13,131 nt of DNA from DATKSS01 sp049582065 (GTDB lineage: Bacteria > Chloroflexota > Dormibacteria > Dormibacterales > Dormibacteraceae): positions 1-13,131 of the forward strand of contig JBAUTF010000263.1 of NCBI GenBank assembly GCA_049582065.1. Reading direction: 5' to 3'. Shown here piece after piece: positions 1-7,443 of the stretch (positions are counted from its first letter, which is position 1; each line of letters begins with the position of its first letter). Under the pieces are notes generated by a model. That model did no database searches and was not told the DNA's origin. It worked only from the letters and a program-made list of their open reading frames with translations. The position numbers and the translations under genes are program-made.

Positions 1-254
1 CGCGCACGCGCAACGTTCAGCAGGATCCCAAAGATCCAGGTCTTCAGGGAAGACCGGCCTTCGAACCGATCGAGAGTACGCAGACAGGTCAGCCAGGTCT
101 CCTGGACCACATCTTCGGCCACGCCGTAATCTCGGACATAGGCCATCGCGAGTCGCATCAGCGGCCCGTGATAGCGGGTGATGATCGCTTCAAATGCGAC
201 CTCGTCGCCCGCCTTGATGGCCTCGAGCTCTGGGTCGATGATTGTCCTGGCCAC
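1..254 (-). CDS. ECF-type RNA polymerase sigma factor, N-terminal part (cut by window edge)
   Basis: Reading the minus strand from a GTG at 254 gives 84 codons that run off the left edge. They hold a sigma-70 region 2: a lead helix with ITRYHGPLMRLAMAYVRD, then the core-binding stretch YGVAEDVVQETWL, then RFEGRSSLKTWIFGILLNVARAR, the usual -10 recognition end of region 2. ECF factors redirect RNA polymerase to a small regulon, often a stress response. Region 4 lies outside the window. The GTG start is the best in-frame start; a GGGAGG sits about 22 nt upstream, too far to be ideal, so the exact start is uncertain. No anti-sigma gene is visible on this side. The neighbouring lactonase gene reads toward it but is separated by a terminator-like hairpin. 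Confidence 0.85.
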   Translation of the reverse strand, partial: MARTIIDPELEAIKAGDEVAFEAIITRYHGPLMRLAMAYVRDYGVAEDVVQETWLTCLRTLDRFEGRSSLKTWIFGILLNVARA

Positions 255-464
255 CCCCGGCCAAGGATACGGGCGACCTCCCGGCGCCGATGGCGGGAGA
301 GGCCGCCATGGCCTAGGCAACCAGTTGGGGAAGGACCCTCATTACCTATTCGTGTCGTCGTTCGTCAAGGCGTTACAGAGGAACCTTCCCTGACCGACTT
401 GGCGAGGCGGGCGCTTCCCGCCCGGCGTTGGCGCTTGCCTTCGGAGCCTGTACAGGTGCCCGGA

Positions 465-492
465 GGGCACGGCAGCCGCAACTGCCGTGCCC
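465..492 (-). terminator. Perfect 11-bp hairpin behind the lactonase gene
   Basis: The arms GGGCACGGCAG (465-475) and CTGCCGTGCCC (482-492) pair perfectly around a 6-nt loop. The hairpin lies 13 nt beyond the stop codon of the minus-strand lactonase gene. There is no U-run on the minus strand, so it is an actinobacterial-style stem-only terminator at best. A second, weaker hairpin (GGCGGG 406-411 with CCCGCC 417-422) follows it. The rest of 255-464 shows no gene and presumably carries the sigma factor's promoter. Confidence 0.6.
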
Positions 493-505
493 TTTCGAAC
501 CAATG

Positions 506-1636
506 TCAGCTGGCAGCGATCCCTTCGAGCCCGGGAGTTGCTGCTACCGACCCTAGCGGCATTAGCGTGCCGTTAAACGTGACCCGAAAGATGTCGACGT
601 TGCCGGTGCCTCCGCTCTCGACGTACAGGTAGCGCCCACCTGGAGACGCGACCAGGTCGATCGGGCCCCCGTCCGTGGTGGCGGCCACATCGGTCCCACC
701 GATCAAGGAGAGCTGCCCGCTTGAGTTAATCCGGTAACCGCTCAGGTCTCCGCTTCCGGCGTTGGCGACGTAGTAATAACCGCGTGCCGTGGCGATCCAA
801 CACGTGGCGGCCTGGTGGTTGGCCACGCTGGCGTCAACGACGCTCAGCGATCGGTCCGAGTTGATGACGTAGGAAGACAGCGAGCTGGTCCCCGCCTCAG
901 TCACGATCAGCCGCTCGGCTCGATCGAAAGCGAAGGCGAAGGGTACCGCTCCGGCCGAAGGTGAGATGGCGGGGTCGGCCGACGGCCGGCCGTCCTCAGA
1001 GACGGCGAAGATGTCGATCGTGTTATTCGACTTGGTCGTCACGATCAAGCTCCTACCATCGGGGGCGAAGCCGACCTGGCCCGGCGAGCTGAGGTAGAAG
1101 GGCGGGTTGCTATTCCCCAGTCCGAGCGAGCGGGTCGAGCCCTCGATGGGGTGCAGCTTGCCATTGGCGATCCAGAAGCCCTCGATGCTGCCGGCGCCGC
1201 CGGCGTTGAGCACGTAAGCGAGCGAGCCATGCACCGCCACGCTGGTAGGGAACATACCGTGGGTCTCCACAATCTGCACCAGCTCGAGGCGCCTGCCTAC
1301 GACCTCAAACACTGAGGCTGTGTTGCTGCCCGCGTTGAGGGCGATAAGCAGTTGGTGTTCTGGGTCGTAGGTGAGTCCGCCCTGCGAGGCGAGCGGATCC
1401 ACAACAGAGCCGGTCTCGCGGCCGCCGAGGCCGCCCGTCGAGTACTGACCGGCCAGCGAAAGCGAGCCGTCGTCGTGCCTCGCATACACGATTACCGCGT
1501 TGCCGCCAAATCCGTTGGTCTGAACGAACACGTCGGGCGCAGGCGCCCAGTCGGCCGCTGCCGGTATCGCTGCCAGTGCGGCAGCAAACATGGCGGCCCC
1601 TGAAGCCAGCATTGCTAGACGAATTGGACGCAACAC
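506..1636 (-). CDS. Secreted lactonase-family beta-propeller protein
   Basis: The product is 376 aa. Residues 1-28 form a signal peptide: MLRPIR, then an Ala-rich hydrophobic core, with likely cleavage after AAA28. The rest is built of repeated propeller blades of the form 'FAPDGRSLIVTTKSNNTIDIFAV' and 'SPGGRYLYVESG', as in the seven-bladed 6-phosphogluconolactonase-like (lactonase/YVTN) family. Family members in the cytosol hydrolyse 6-phosphogluconolactone, but this one is exported, so that role is unlikely despite zwf and gnd being in the same window; its substrate is unknown. The GTG start at 1636 is supported by GAGGAGAAAGG upstream. Transcription ends at the hairpin at 465-492. The family assignment is firm and the function is not. 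Confidence 0.85.
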   Translation of the reverse strand: MLRPIRLAMLASGAAMFAAALAAIPAAADWAPAPDVFVQTNGFGGNAVIVYARHDDGSLSLAGQYSTGGLGGRETGSVVDPLASQGGLTYDPEHQLLIALNAGSNTASVFEVVGRRLELVQIVETHGMFPTSVAVHGSLAYVLNAGGAGSIEGFWIANGKLHPIEGSTRSLGLGNSNPPFYLSSPGQVGFAPDGRSLIVTTKSNNTIDIFAVSEDGRPSADPAISPSAGAVPFAFAFDRAERLIVTEAGTSSLSSYVINSDRSLSVVDASVANHQAATCWIATARGYYYVANAGSGDLSGYRINSSGQLSLIGGTDVAATTDGGPIDLVASPGGRYLYVESGGTGNVDIFRVTFNGTLMPLGSVAATPGLEGIAAS

Positions 1637-1713
1637 TCAGCCTTTCTCCTCGGGGAGCATCCCCACTATGCGGCCCGGTCCAGGCCGGATACCGATTAGT
1701 TGCACGAAGTGTC

Positions 1714-1863
1714 GGATCGTTACAGCTGGGCGAAGCGCTCGCACAGATCGGTGACCGGGCCGAGGCCGTGCGGGTATTCGAACGGTGCCGAGTGCTGCTG
1801 TCGGAAGAGTTGGGCGTGGACGCCTCGAGAGCCTTGTCGGTGCACCTAGAGCTCCTCTCCTAA
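1714..1863 (+). pseudogene. BTAD-domain remnant of a SARP/AfsR-like transcriptional regulator
   Basis: A plus-strand frame ending in TAA at 1861-1863 encodes GEALAQIGDRAEAVRVF, then ERCRVLLSEELGVDAS and VHLELL. This is the C-terminal half of the bacterial transcriptional activator domain (BTAD), a TPR-like region of SARP-type regulators whose typical form is 'A.GDRAEALRVYERCR.LL.EELGVDPS'. Upstream of about 1714 the similarity stops in all frames and there is no DNA-binding domain, so only about 50 codons of a normally much larger gene survive. It lies between two minus-strand genes, opposite to both. I infer a decayed gene end and no functional protein. Confidence 0.6.
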
Positions 1864-1875
1864 AGGAGGCAAGCT

Positions 1876-2862
1876 TCAGCCCGGTGGCGCTTCCTCAAGC
1901 ACTATCTCGATCAGTGGCATCGCCGGCATCAGGCATTCCGACTCACTGCACGCCTGCCAAGAGATGCTCACCCTCAGCGTCCGCGCTCCAGTCTCGGCCG
2001 CTACGTTGACAGCAAATGGTATGAGTAGGTGCAGCCTCCCCTCGTAGACGTTGAACTCCTCATCCAGTCCTTCGACCCGGAACGGCCGAACCGGCGGGTA
2101 CTCCGGCTCGCCGGCGGCCAGACCCTCATCAGCATTGATCTCGACGGCCAGTGGCGTGTATCCCTTCGGGATTGGCCGGCCATAAACATGCCAGCCCGGC
2201 TCGATCTCAAGCTCGACGTGCAGCCGAGTCTTCTCCCATCGAACGTAATAATCGGAATCGGTGTAGGCCCTGACCTTTACGTGCGCGGAACCCAGCTCCT
2301 GCTGGTTGCCCGACCTTGCCAGGGTCGCGCCGTGGGTCACGGCCTCCAGCAGCTGGCGGGCGCCCTCGCGTGCCCGGTAGTTCTCCTGGATTCGCTTTTG
2401 GGATACGGTCCCCGACTCGTCGAGCACAAAGACGGCCGGGTACGCGACCCCTTGTTGATGCGCACTGGTCTTGATCCCGAAGGCTGCGTGGTGGGCCTCC
2501 AGCTCTCGGTCCAGCAGACCCAGTTCGGTGATGACGCGGCTGCCCTCATCGGACAAAAGAGGGAAGTCAATCGCCTTGGCCGCGGCAAAGTCCCTCAGCA
2601 CCTCCTGAGAGTCATAGCTGATTCCGATCAGCGCGACGCCGGCGCGGACCAACTCGCCGTATACCTTCTGCAGCTCAACGAGCTGCGCCTTGCAGTAGGG
2701 TCACCACTTGGCGCTTCGATAGAACACAACCAGGGCACGACGGCTTGCCCTCCAAGCGTGGAGGGAGATCGGCTGGCCGCCGGCATCGGGGAGCTCGATA
2801 TCCGGAAAGGCGGCGCCAACGGCGGGCCCGATCTGGGTCATGTCAGTGCCGTTCACCTTCAT
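1876..2862 (-). CDS. Putative selenoprotein: peroxiredoxin-like redoxin (U-x-x-C) fused to a DsbD-alpha-like domain
   Basis: The reading frame from ATG 2862 to TGA 1876 is 328 aa if the in-frame UGA at 2701-2703 is read as selenocysteine (Sec54). Residues 15-180 are an AhpC/TSA-type thioredoxin fold: FPDIELPDAGGQPISL, then VVFYRSAKW-U-PYCKAQLVELQ, GISYDS, and YPAVFVLDE. The family has WCPYC here, so UGA replaces the first active-site Cys and leaves Cys57. Residues from about 190 to the end resemble the DsbD N-terminal (alpha) domain: an immunoglobulin-like fold with WHVYG and a QACSESECLMP site (Cys305, Cys310). A SECIS-like hairpin follows the UGA. Both halves are in the same frame with normal codon use. 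No signal peptide is visible, which is odd for a DsbD-alpha domain. The start could also be ATG 2841. The gene lies 88 nt behind the AhpD-like selenoprotein gene and is probably cotranscribed with it. The likely role is thiol-dependent peroxide or disulfide reduction. Confidence 0.88.
2670..2686 (-). promoter_or_regulatory. SECIS-like hairpin for the redoxin UGA
   Basis: On the minus strand GCAGCTC, loop GUU, then GAGCTGC form a perfect 7-bp stem. The arm starts 15 nt and the loop 22 nt after the UGA (2701-2703). Bacterial SECIS elements lie inside the coding region just after UGA, with the apical loop about 16-37 nt away and a G among the first loop bases; this hairpin meets all of these. 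An alternative outer pairing (CUGCA with UGCAG) also exists. Confidence 0.7.
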
Positions 2863-2950
2863 GTCAACCTGGACCCAGGGGTACATGTTCCGGGGCGGGC
2901 TCAGGACGACGCCGACTAATCCTGATCGAGCCGCGATCCGCTGAGGCCGT

Positions 2951-3271
2951 CTACTCCGGGCGCGGCGGCCGCCACCAATAATGCTTGGCATCGCTTGCAT
3001 CGCGGGCTCTGTCCGCCATCGCCAGGATCACACCTGCACCCACGGCGCCTGCGATCTGGATCGTCTCTTCGATCTCCTCGTCAGTGGCACCCAGCTTCTT
3101 CGCACCTGCGAAGTGAGACACCGCTCAAGGTTCGCAATGTAAAGCTAGGACCAGAGCAAGGTGCATCAACTCTTTGGTCTTGACGTCGAGCGCCCCAGCG
3201 TCGTGCGTCTCCTTGAAGTAATTGGCGTAGCTCTTGCGTGCGTTGAAGTAGCGCTTTCGAATTTCAGACAT
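2951..3271 (-). CDS. Putative selenoprotein: AhpD/carboxymuconolactone decarboxylase-like protein (C-x-x-U)
   Basis: Reading ATG 3271 to TAG 2951 through an in-frame UGA at 3125-3127 gives 106 aa with Sec49. The sequence shows the CMD/AhpD helical core: YFKETHDAGALDVKTKELMHLALVLAL-type helix, then HCEP-U-AVSHFAGAKKLGATDEEIEE, then a hydrophobic helix IQIAGAVGAGVILAMADRA. Family members carry C-E-x-C-x-x-x-H here, so UGA stands exactly at the second Cys of the CxxC pair; Cys46 and His53 are kept. In AhpD this pair acts as a thiol relay that re-reduces AhpC. A stem-loop follows the UGA. Read as a stop, the UGA would leave two useless half-proteins of 48 and 57 aa, too short to stand out as ORFs. 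A weak ribosome site (GGAG about 12 nt upstream, GAGG adjacent) precedes the ATG. First gene of a likely two-gene operon with the redoxin. Confidence 0.87.
3098..3113 (-). promoter_or_regulatory. SECIS-like hairpin for the AhpD-like UGA
   Basis: On the minus strand CUUCGC, loop AGGU, then GCGAAG form a perfect 6-bp stem. The loop begins 18 nt after the UGA (3125-3127), with G as its second base and a GGU core. Spacing and loop composition agree with the bacterial SECIS pattern that recruits SelB. It resembles the hairpin in the downstream redoxin gene in size and in carrying GU in the loop. Confidence 0.65.
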
Positions 3272-3630
3272 GCCTCAAGGCTACTCCGGCCTGTCCCGTC
3301 TAGGGGTGTCCTGGCCTTGGATTTCTGAGCCGGGCGCCTCACGGTCGTGCCCTGTGCGCCCCGACGCTTGAAGCGATACGCTGCTGCCGATCGCTGCCGA
3401 TCGAGTTCAGATCGGATGACTGCCGGTCACCACAACCTGACCCTTTCATGAGGTTCCCACGGAATCTGTGACCCGGCTGTGACCCTGCGCCTCCCCACCA
3501 CCCCAGAATCGTCACTTTTCCGAGTTCAGTTTTGGGCGGGGGTCCGCGATTTGAACCGGAGAGCTCACGGTCCCGAACCGCCGTCGTGGCGTGTCTTGTT
3601 GCGTGGAATCTGTAACCGGCTGTGATCCGC
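3272..3630. other. Gene-free spacer with short repeats, upstream of the selenoprotein pair
   Basis: I see no protein gene here in any frame. It holds a 10-bp tandem repeat (GCTGCCGATC twice, 3383-3402), an imperfect direct repeat (GGAATCTGT followed by ACC, GGCTGTGA and CC) at 3461-3487 and 3605-3630, and a copy of a 23-bp motif at 3336-3358 that recurs at 10532-10554. The promoter of the minus-strand selenoprotein genes should lie near 3272-3330, but I cannot pick out clear -35 and -10 boxes. Confidence 0.5.
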
Positions 3631-3787
3631 TGTCGTGACACGATTGACGGCCCGCCCTGGAGGCGGACGACGTTGTCGTCGTCGGCGGCAACGCCAAACT
3701 ATTGGACCAATTGCCGCGGGGCATCAGGGTCGGCTTCAACGCAAATGCTTCAGCGGAGGCTATGTGCTCTGGAAAGGGTCTGTTTAG
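3631..3787 (+). pseudogene. C-terminal remnant of a second ROK/polyphosphate-glucokinase-like gene
   Basis: Nucleotides and protein match the last 51 codons of the intact kinase gene at 6787-7443. The remnant reads VVTRLTA, then ALEADDVVVVGGNAKLLDQL, then PRGIRVGFNANA and FSGGYVLWKGSV, followed by a stop. Two frameshifts are needed: one extra C at about 3653 and one missing base after 3748. Similarity begins abruptly near 3631, so at least three quarters of the gene is gone. Its TAG stop (3785-3787) overlaps the TAA of the convergent GH13 gene (3784-3786). The divergence from the intact copy shows it is a paralogue and not a recent exact duplication. It cannot make a kinase. Confidence 0.8.
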
Positions 3788-5586
3788 TCGTCCTGCGACA
3801 GGACCAAAGCAGCGTACGCGCCTATGCCAACCTGGACTGAAAGAGGAAGCCCGTCACAAGGCACGGCGCTGGCCATGCTGTCGAGGCTCAGTTGGTTGCC
3901 GAACGCCGGGTCATAACCGGCCCAGTCGGTGTTTAGCCGGACTTGCCACATTCCGGCGCGCGGGACGCCAATCGTGTACGAGTCAAAAGCACGATTTGCG
4001 AAATTGACGAGGACCACGGTCTCATCGAGTGGCCCCGCGTTGTCCCATCTGCGGAAACCGATCAACTTGTCGGCGTTGTTCACGTGGTGCACGTGTAGGC
4101 CCTGGCCCTGAAGACCTCTGGTGGTATTGAGCAAGTTTCGACGCAGCCTGATCAGATCGCGATAAAGGTTGAAGATGCCGGGGTACCGGCTTGTGTTTGA
4201 CCAGTCAACCGGGAAGCCGGAATCGAACCAGTGCGCCTCGAGGAGCTCCTGTCCTTGAAAGACCATCGGGACACCCGGCGCGGTGAAGACAAGTGCGGCC
4301 CCGAGAACCGAGCGCTTCTTCGCGAAGACACTGTCGGGCTGAGCCGGATCGATCTCGGCCGGAACGCGGGTGCCGCCGTTGGAGTCGGCATCGTGAGACT
4401 CGGTGAAGACGACTCTGCTGAAGGCATCGCCGTCGTAACGCCGCTCAAGCACCCGGCAAATCGCGCTCATGTCTCGGTCCTCGTCGCGTGCCTGGTCCAT
4501 GGCGCGCCGGACGACGCGGACGAAATCGGGGTCCCACTGGCTGTTGAAGCCCGCCCCGCCTGAAGCGGTGGGTGAGGTGATCTGCCCGTCGTTGCGCATG
4601 TCTTCGGCGATGCGGATCTTCTCTGGCTGATTCCGCGCGATCGCGTCGTTGATCATCTGCAGCAGCAGCCAGCCGTCGGGCAGGGTTTGCTCTGCGACAC
4701 CCGAGCCATCAACGCTTCTGATCCAGGCTGTTGCGTCGAGGCGCAGCCCATCGGCGCGGTAGTCCTCGAGCCAGGCGAGGGCGTTATCGACCAGGTACTG
4801 GCGCACCTCAGGACGGCCGTAGTCCGGTCGGGACCCCCAGGGCGTGCTGCCCCTCCAATCCGGATAGAAATAGATCCCGCCCGGCGGAGGGATATTGCCG
4901 TCGAAGTCCCAGAGGTCGTTGTCGACGGTGCCTATGTGGTTGTAGACGACATCGATGATGACGCCGATCCCCAGTTCGTGAGCGAAACGGATGAACCGCT
5001 TCAGTGCATTTGGCCCCCCATACACCGTCTCGACGGCGAAGGGATCGGTCGGGTTGTAGCCCCACGACAGGGTTCCGTCGAATTGAGACGGCGGCAGCAG
5101 CTCAACCGCGTTGATGCCGAGGCGGGCCAGATATGGGAGTTTGAGGATCGCGTCGGCGAAAGTGCCGACCTGCTGGCCGGGCAGTTCGTTGAAGGTGCCG
5201 ACGTGCATCTCGTAAATGACCAGGTCAGCGAGACCGGGCGGCTGATGATCGCTCTTGCCCCAATCAAACACCGTCTCTTCGTAGACAACCGCTTGCCGGT
5301 CGCCGTTAACGTCATCGATCTCACGCGCGTATGGATCGAGCCTGGGAGTCAACCAGGTTCCCCCGCTCTGGATCGCGTACTGATAGTGCTCGCCATGGCC
5401 TATACCCGGAACTTCGAGCTGCCAGTAGCCGCCGGTCACACTCGTCATAGGCAAGGAACGGAGCGAGCTGCGAAGACTGACGCTCACGGCGGTGGCGTTC
5501 GGGGCCCAGACCCGAAAGGTCGCGCCGCCAGGACCGCGCCGGGATCCGAGCAGCAGTGGGGACCACATGCCGCCCAGCCTAGCCAT
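3784..5586 (-). CDS. GH13 alpha-amylase-superfamily enzyme (branching enzyme/TreZ-like)
   Basis: The product is 600 aa from ATG 5586. Residues about 20-110 form an N-terminal E-set/CBM48-like domain (ATFRVWAPNATAVSVSL). The (beta/alpha)8 barrel follows from VIYEMHVGTF (123-132), with GH13 region I DVVYNH (212-217), region II GLRLDA with nucleophile Asp284, region III IAEDM with acid/base Glu328, and region IV TESHD with Asp399. A beta-sandwich C-domain ends the protein. All catalytic residues are present, so it should act on alpha-1,4-glucan or trehalose-related substrates. The layout fits GlgB-like and maltooligosyl-trehalose trehalohydrolase-like enzymes, and I cannot choose between them. 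The frame is open upstream to a TTG at 5646, but conserved sequence starts later; ATG 5568 is another option. It is transcribed away from gnd, with about 150 nt between the two starts. Confidence 0.88.
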   Translation of the reverse strand: MARLGGMWSPLLLGSRRGPGGATFRVWAPNATAVSVSLRSSLRSLPMTSVTGGYWQLEVPGIGHGEHYQYAIQSGGTWLTPRLDPYAREIDDVNGDRQAVVYEETVFDWGKSDHQPPGLADLVIYEMHVGTFNELPGQQVGTFADAILKLPYLARLGINAVELLPPSQFDGTLSWGYNPTDPFAVETVYGGPNALKRFIRFAHELGIGVIIDVVYNHIGTVDNDLWDFDGNIPPPGGIYFYPDWRGSTPWGSRPDYGRPEVRQYLVDNALAWLEDYRADGLRLDATAWIRSVDGSGVAEQTLPDGWLLLQMINDAIARNQPEKIRIAEDMRNDGQITSPTASGGAGFNSQWDPDFVRVVRRAMDQARDEDRDMSAICRVLERRYDGDAFSRVVFTESHDADSNGGTRVPAEIDPAQPDSVFAKKRSVLGAALVFTAPGVPMVFQGQELLEAHWFDSGFPVDWSNTSRYPGIFNLYRDLIRLRRNLLNTTRGLQGQGLHVHHVNNADKLIGFRRWDNAGPLDETVVLVNFANRAFDSYTIGVPRAGMWQVRLNTDWAGYDPAFGNQLSLDSMASAVPCDGLPLSVQVGIGAYAALVLSQDD

Positions 5587-5735
5587 CTCGGGACCACGCC
5601 GATCGACAGTCTTGATTGAATGGCGACAGGTCGGCCAAGAAGGCAAGCTGGACCCAACCAGGGGTGGAAAAGGTCCAGGACTCCGTGGATACCATTACTT
5701 GAGCCAGGCCACGATGCGAGCAGAGGAGAAAGACG

Positions 5736-6770
<1,035 letters not shown>

Positions 6771-6786
6771 CTCCGTCAAAGTCCGA

Positions 6787-7443
6787 ATGAAGATCCTCGC
6801 GATCGATGTCGGCGGCACCCACATCAAAGTGCTGGCCACGGGCCGCAGAAAGCCACTCAAGATTCGATCCGGTCCGAAGATGACCGCCACGCAGATGGTG
6901 CGAGACGTTCGCCAGGGGACGACCGGGTGGAGTTACGAGGTCGTCTCGATTGGCTATCCCGGGCCGGTGCTGCACGGAAAGCCGGTGAGCGAACCGAGAA
7001 ACCTGGGAGGCGGATGGGTCGAGTTCGACTTCGCGAAGGCGTTTGGCCATCCAGTCCGACTGATCAACGACGCCGCCATGCAGGCTCTGGGCAGTTACAA
7101 AGGCGGCCGCATGCTCTTCCTCGGGCTGGGCACAGGGCTCGGCTCTGCGCTCATCGTCGACGGCGTGCTCGAACCGATGGAGCTGGCGCACCTGCCCTAT
7201 GAGAAAGGACAGACTTATGAAGATCAGGTCGGGAAGGCCGCACTGAAACGATTGGGCAAGAAGAAGTGGCGGCGCGCCGTCGCCGACGTCGTGACGCGAT
7301 TGAAGGCTGCCCTAGAAGCCGACGACGTTGTCATCGGGGGCGGCAACGCCAAGTTGCTGCACACACTGCCGAAGGGCGTCCGGCTCGGCTCCAACGCAAA
7401 TGCATTCGTCGGCGGCTATCGGCTGTGGAAGAATCGTGCCTGA
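6787..7443 (+). CDS. Short ROK-family kinase, polyphosphate-glucokinase-like
   Basis: The 218-aa product has the sugar-kinase/actin ATPase fold. The phosphate-1 loop is DVGGTHIK (7-14), the catalytic base is Asp95 in LINDA, and the phosphate-2 loop is GLGTGLGSAL (113-122). A C-terminal GGGNAKLL segment (184-191) closes the nucleotide site. The Cys-rich zinc motif of many ROK glucokinases is absent, as in polyphosphate glucokinases. Its place between gnd and zwf argues for glucose to glucose-6-phosphate conversion; whether ATP or polyphosphate is the donor cannot be read from the sequence. It is shorter than the usual 240-300 aa. ATG 6787 is where conserved sequence begins; its ribosome site is weak, so translational coupling with gnd is likely. 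The 3' end overlaps zwf by 8 nt. A broken paralogue lies at 3631-3787. Confidence 0.88.
   Translation: MKILAIDVGGTHIKVLATGRRKPLKIRSGPKMTATQMVRDVRQGTTGWSYEVVSIGYPGPVLHGKPVSEPRNLGGGWVEFDFAKAFGHPVRLINDAAMQALGSYKGGRMLFLGLGTGLGSALIVDGVLEPMELAHLPYEKGQTYEDQVGKAALKRLGKKKWRRAVADVVTRLKAALEADDVVIGGGNAKLLHTLPKGVRLGSNANAFVGGYRLWKNRA

Noticed and set aside
2701..2703. Reading the redoxin UGA as a simple nonsense mutation
   Set aside because: It falls exactly on the catalytic Cys, the rest of the gene is undamaged, a hairpin follows at SECIS distance, and the neighbouring gene shows the same pattern at its own redox Cys.
2029..2919. Long plus-strand open frame of 296 codons
   Set aside because: It is antisense to the selenoprotein redoxin gene, has no family motifs, and crosses the UGA site only because the GC bias of the real gene keeps that frame open.
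3535..3600. tRNA-like T-loop (GGTTCAAATC on the minus strand) and a possible tRNA-Sec
   Set aside because: Only two or three of five T-stem pairs form, no acceptor or anticodon arm fits, and no UCA anticodon or long variable arm is visible.
4687..5619. Plus-strand 310-codon frame
   Set aside because: It is the antisense shadow of the GH13 gene, whose catalytic motifs are all on the minus strand.
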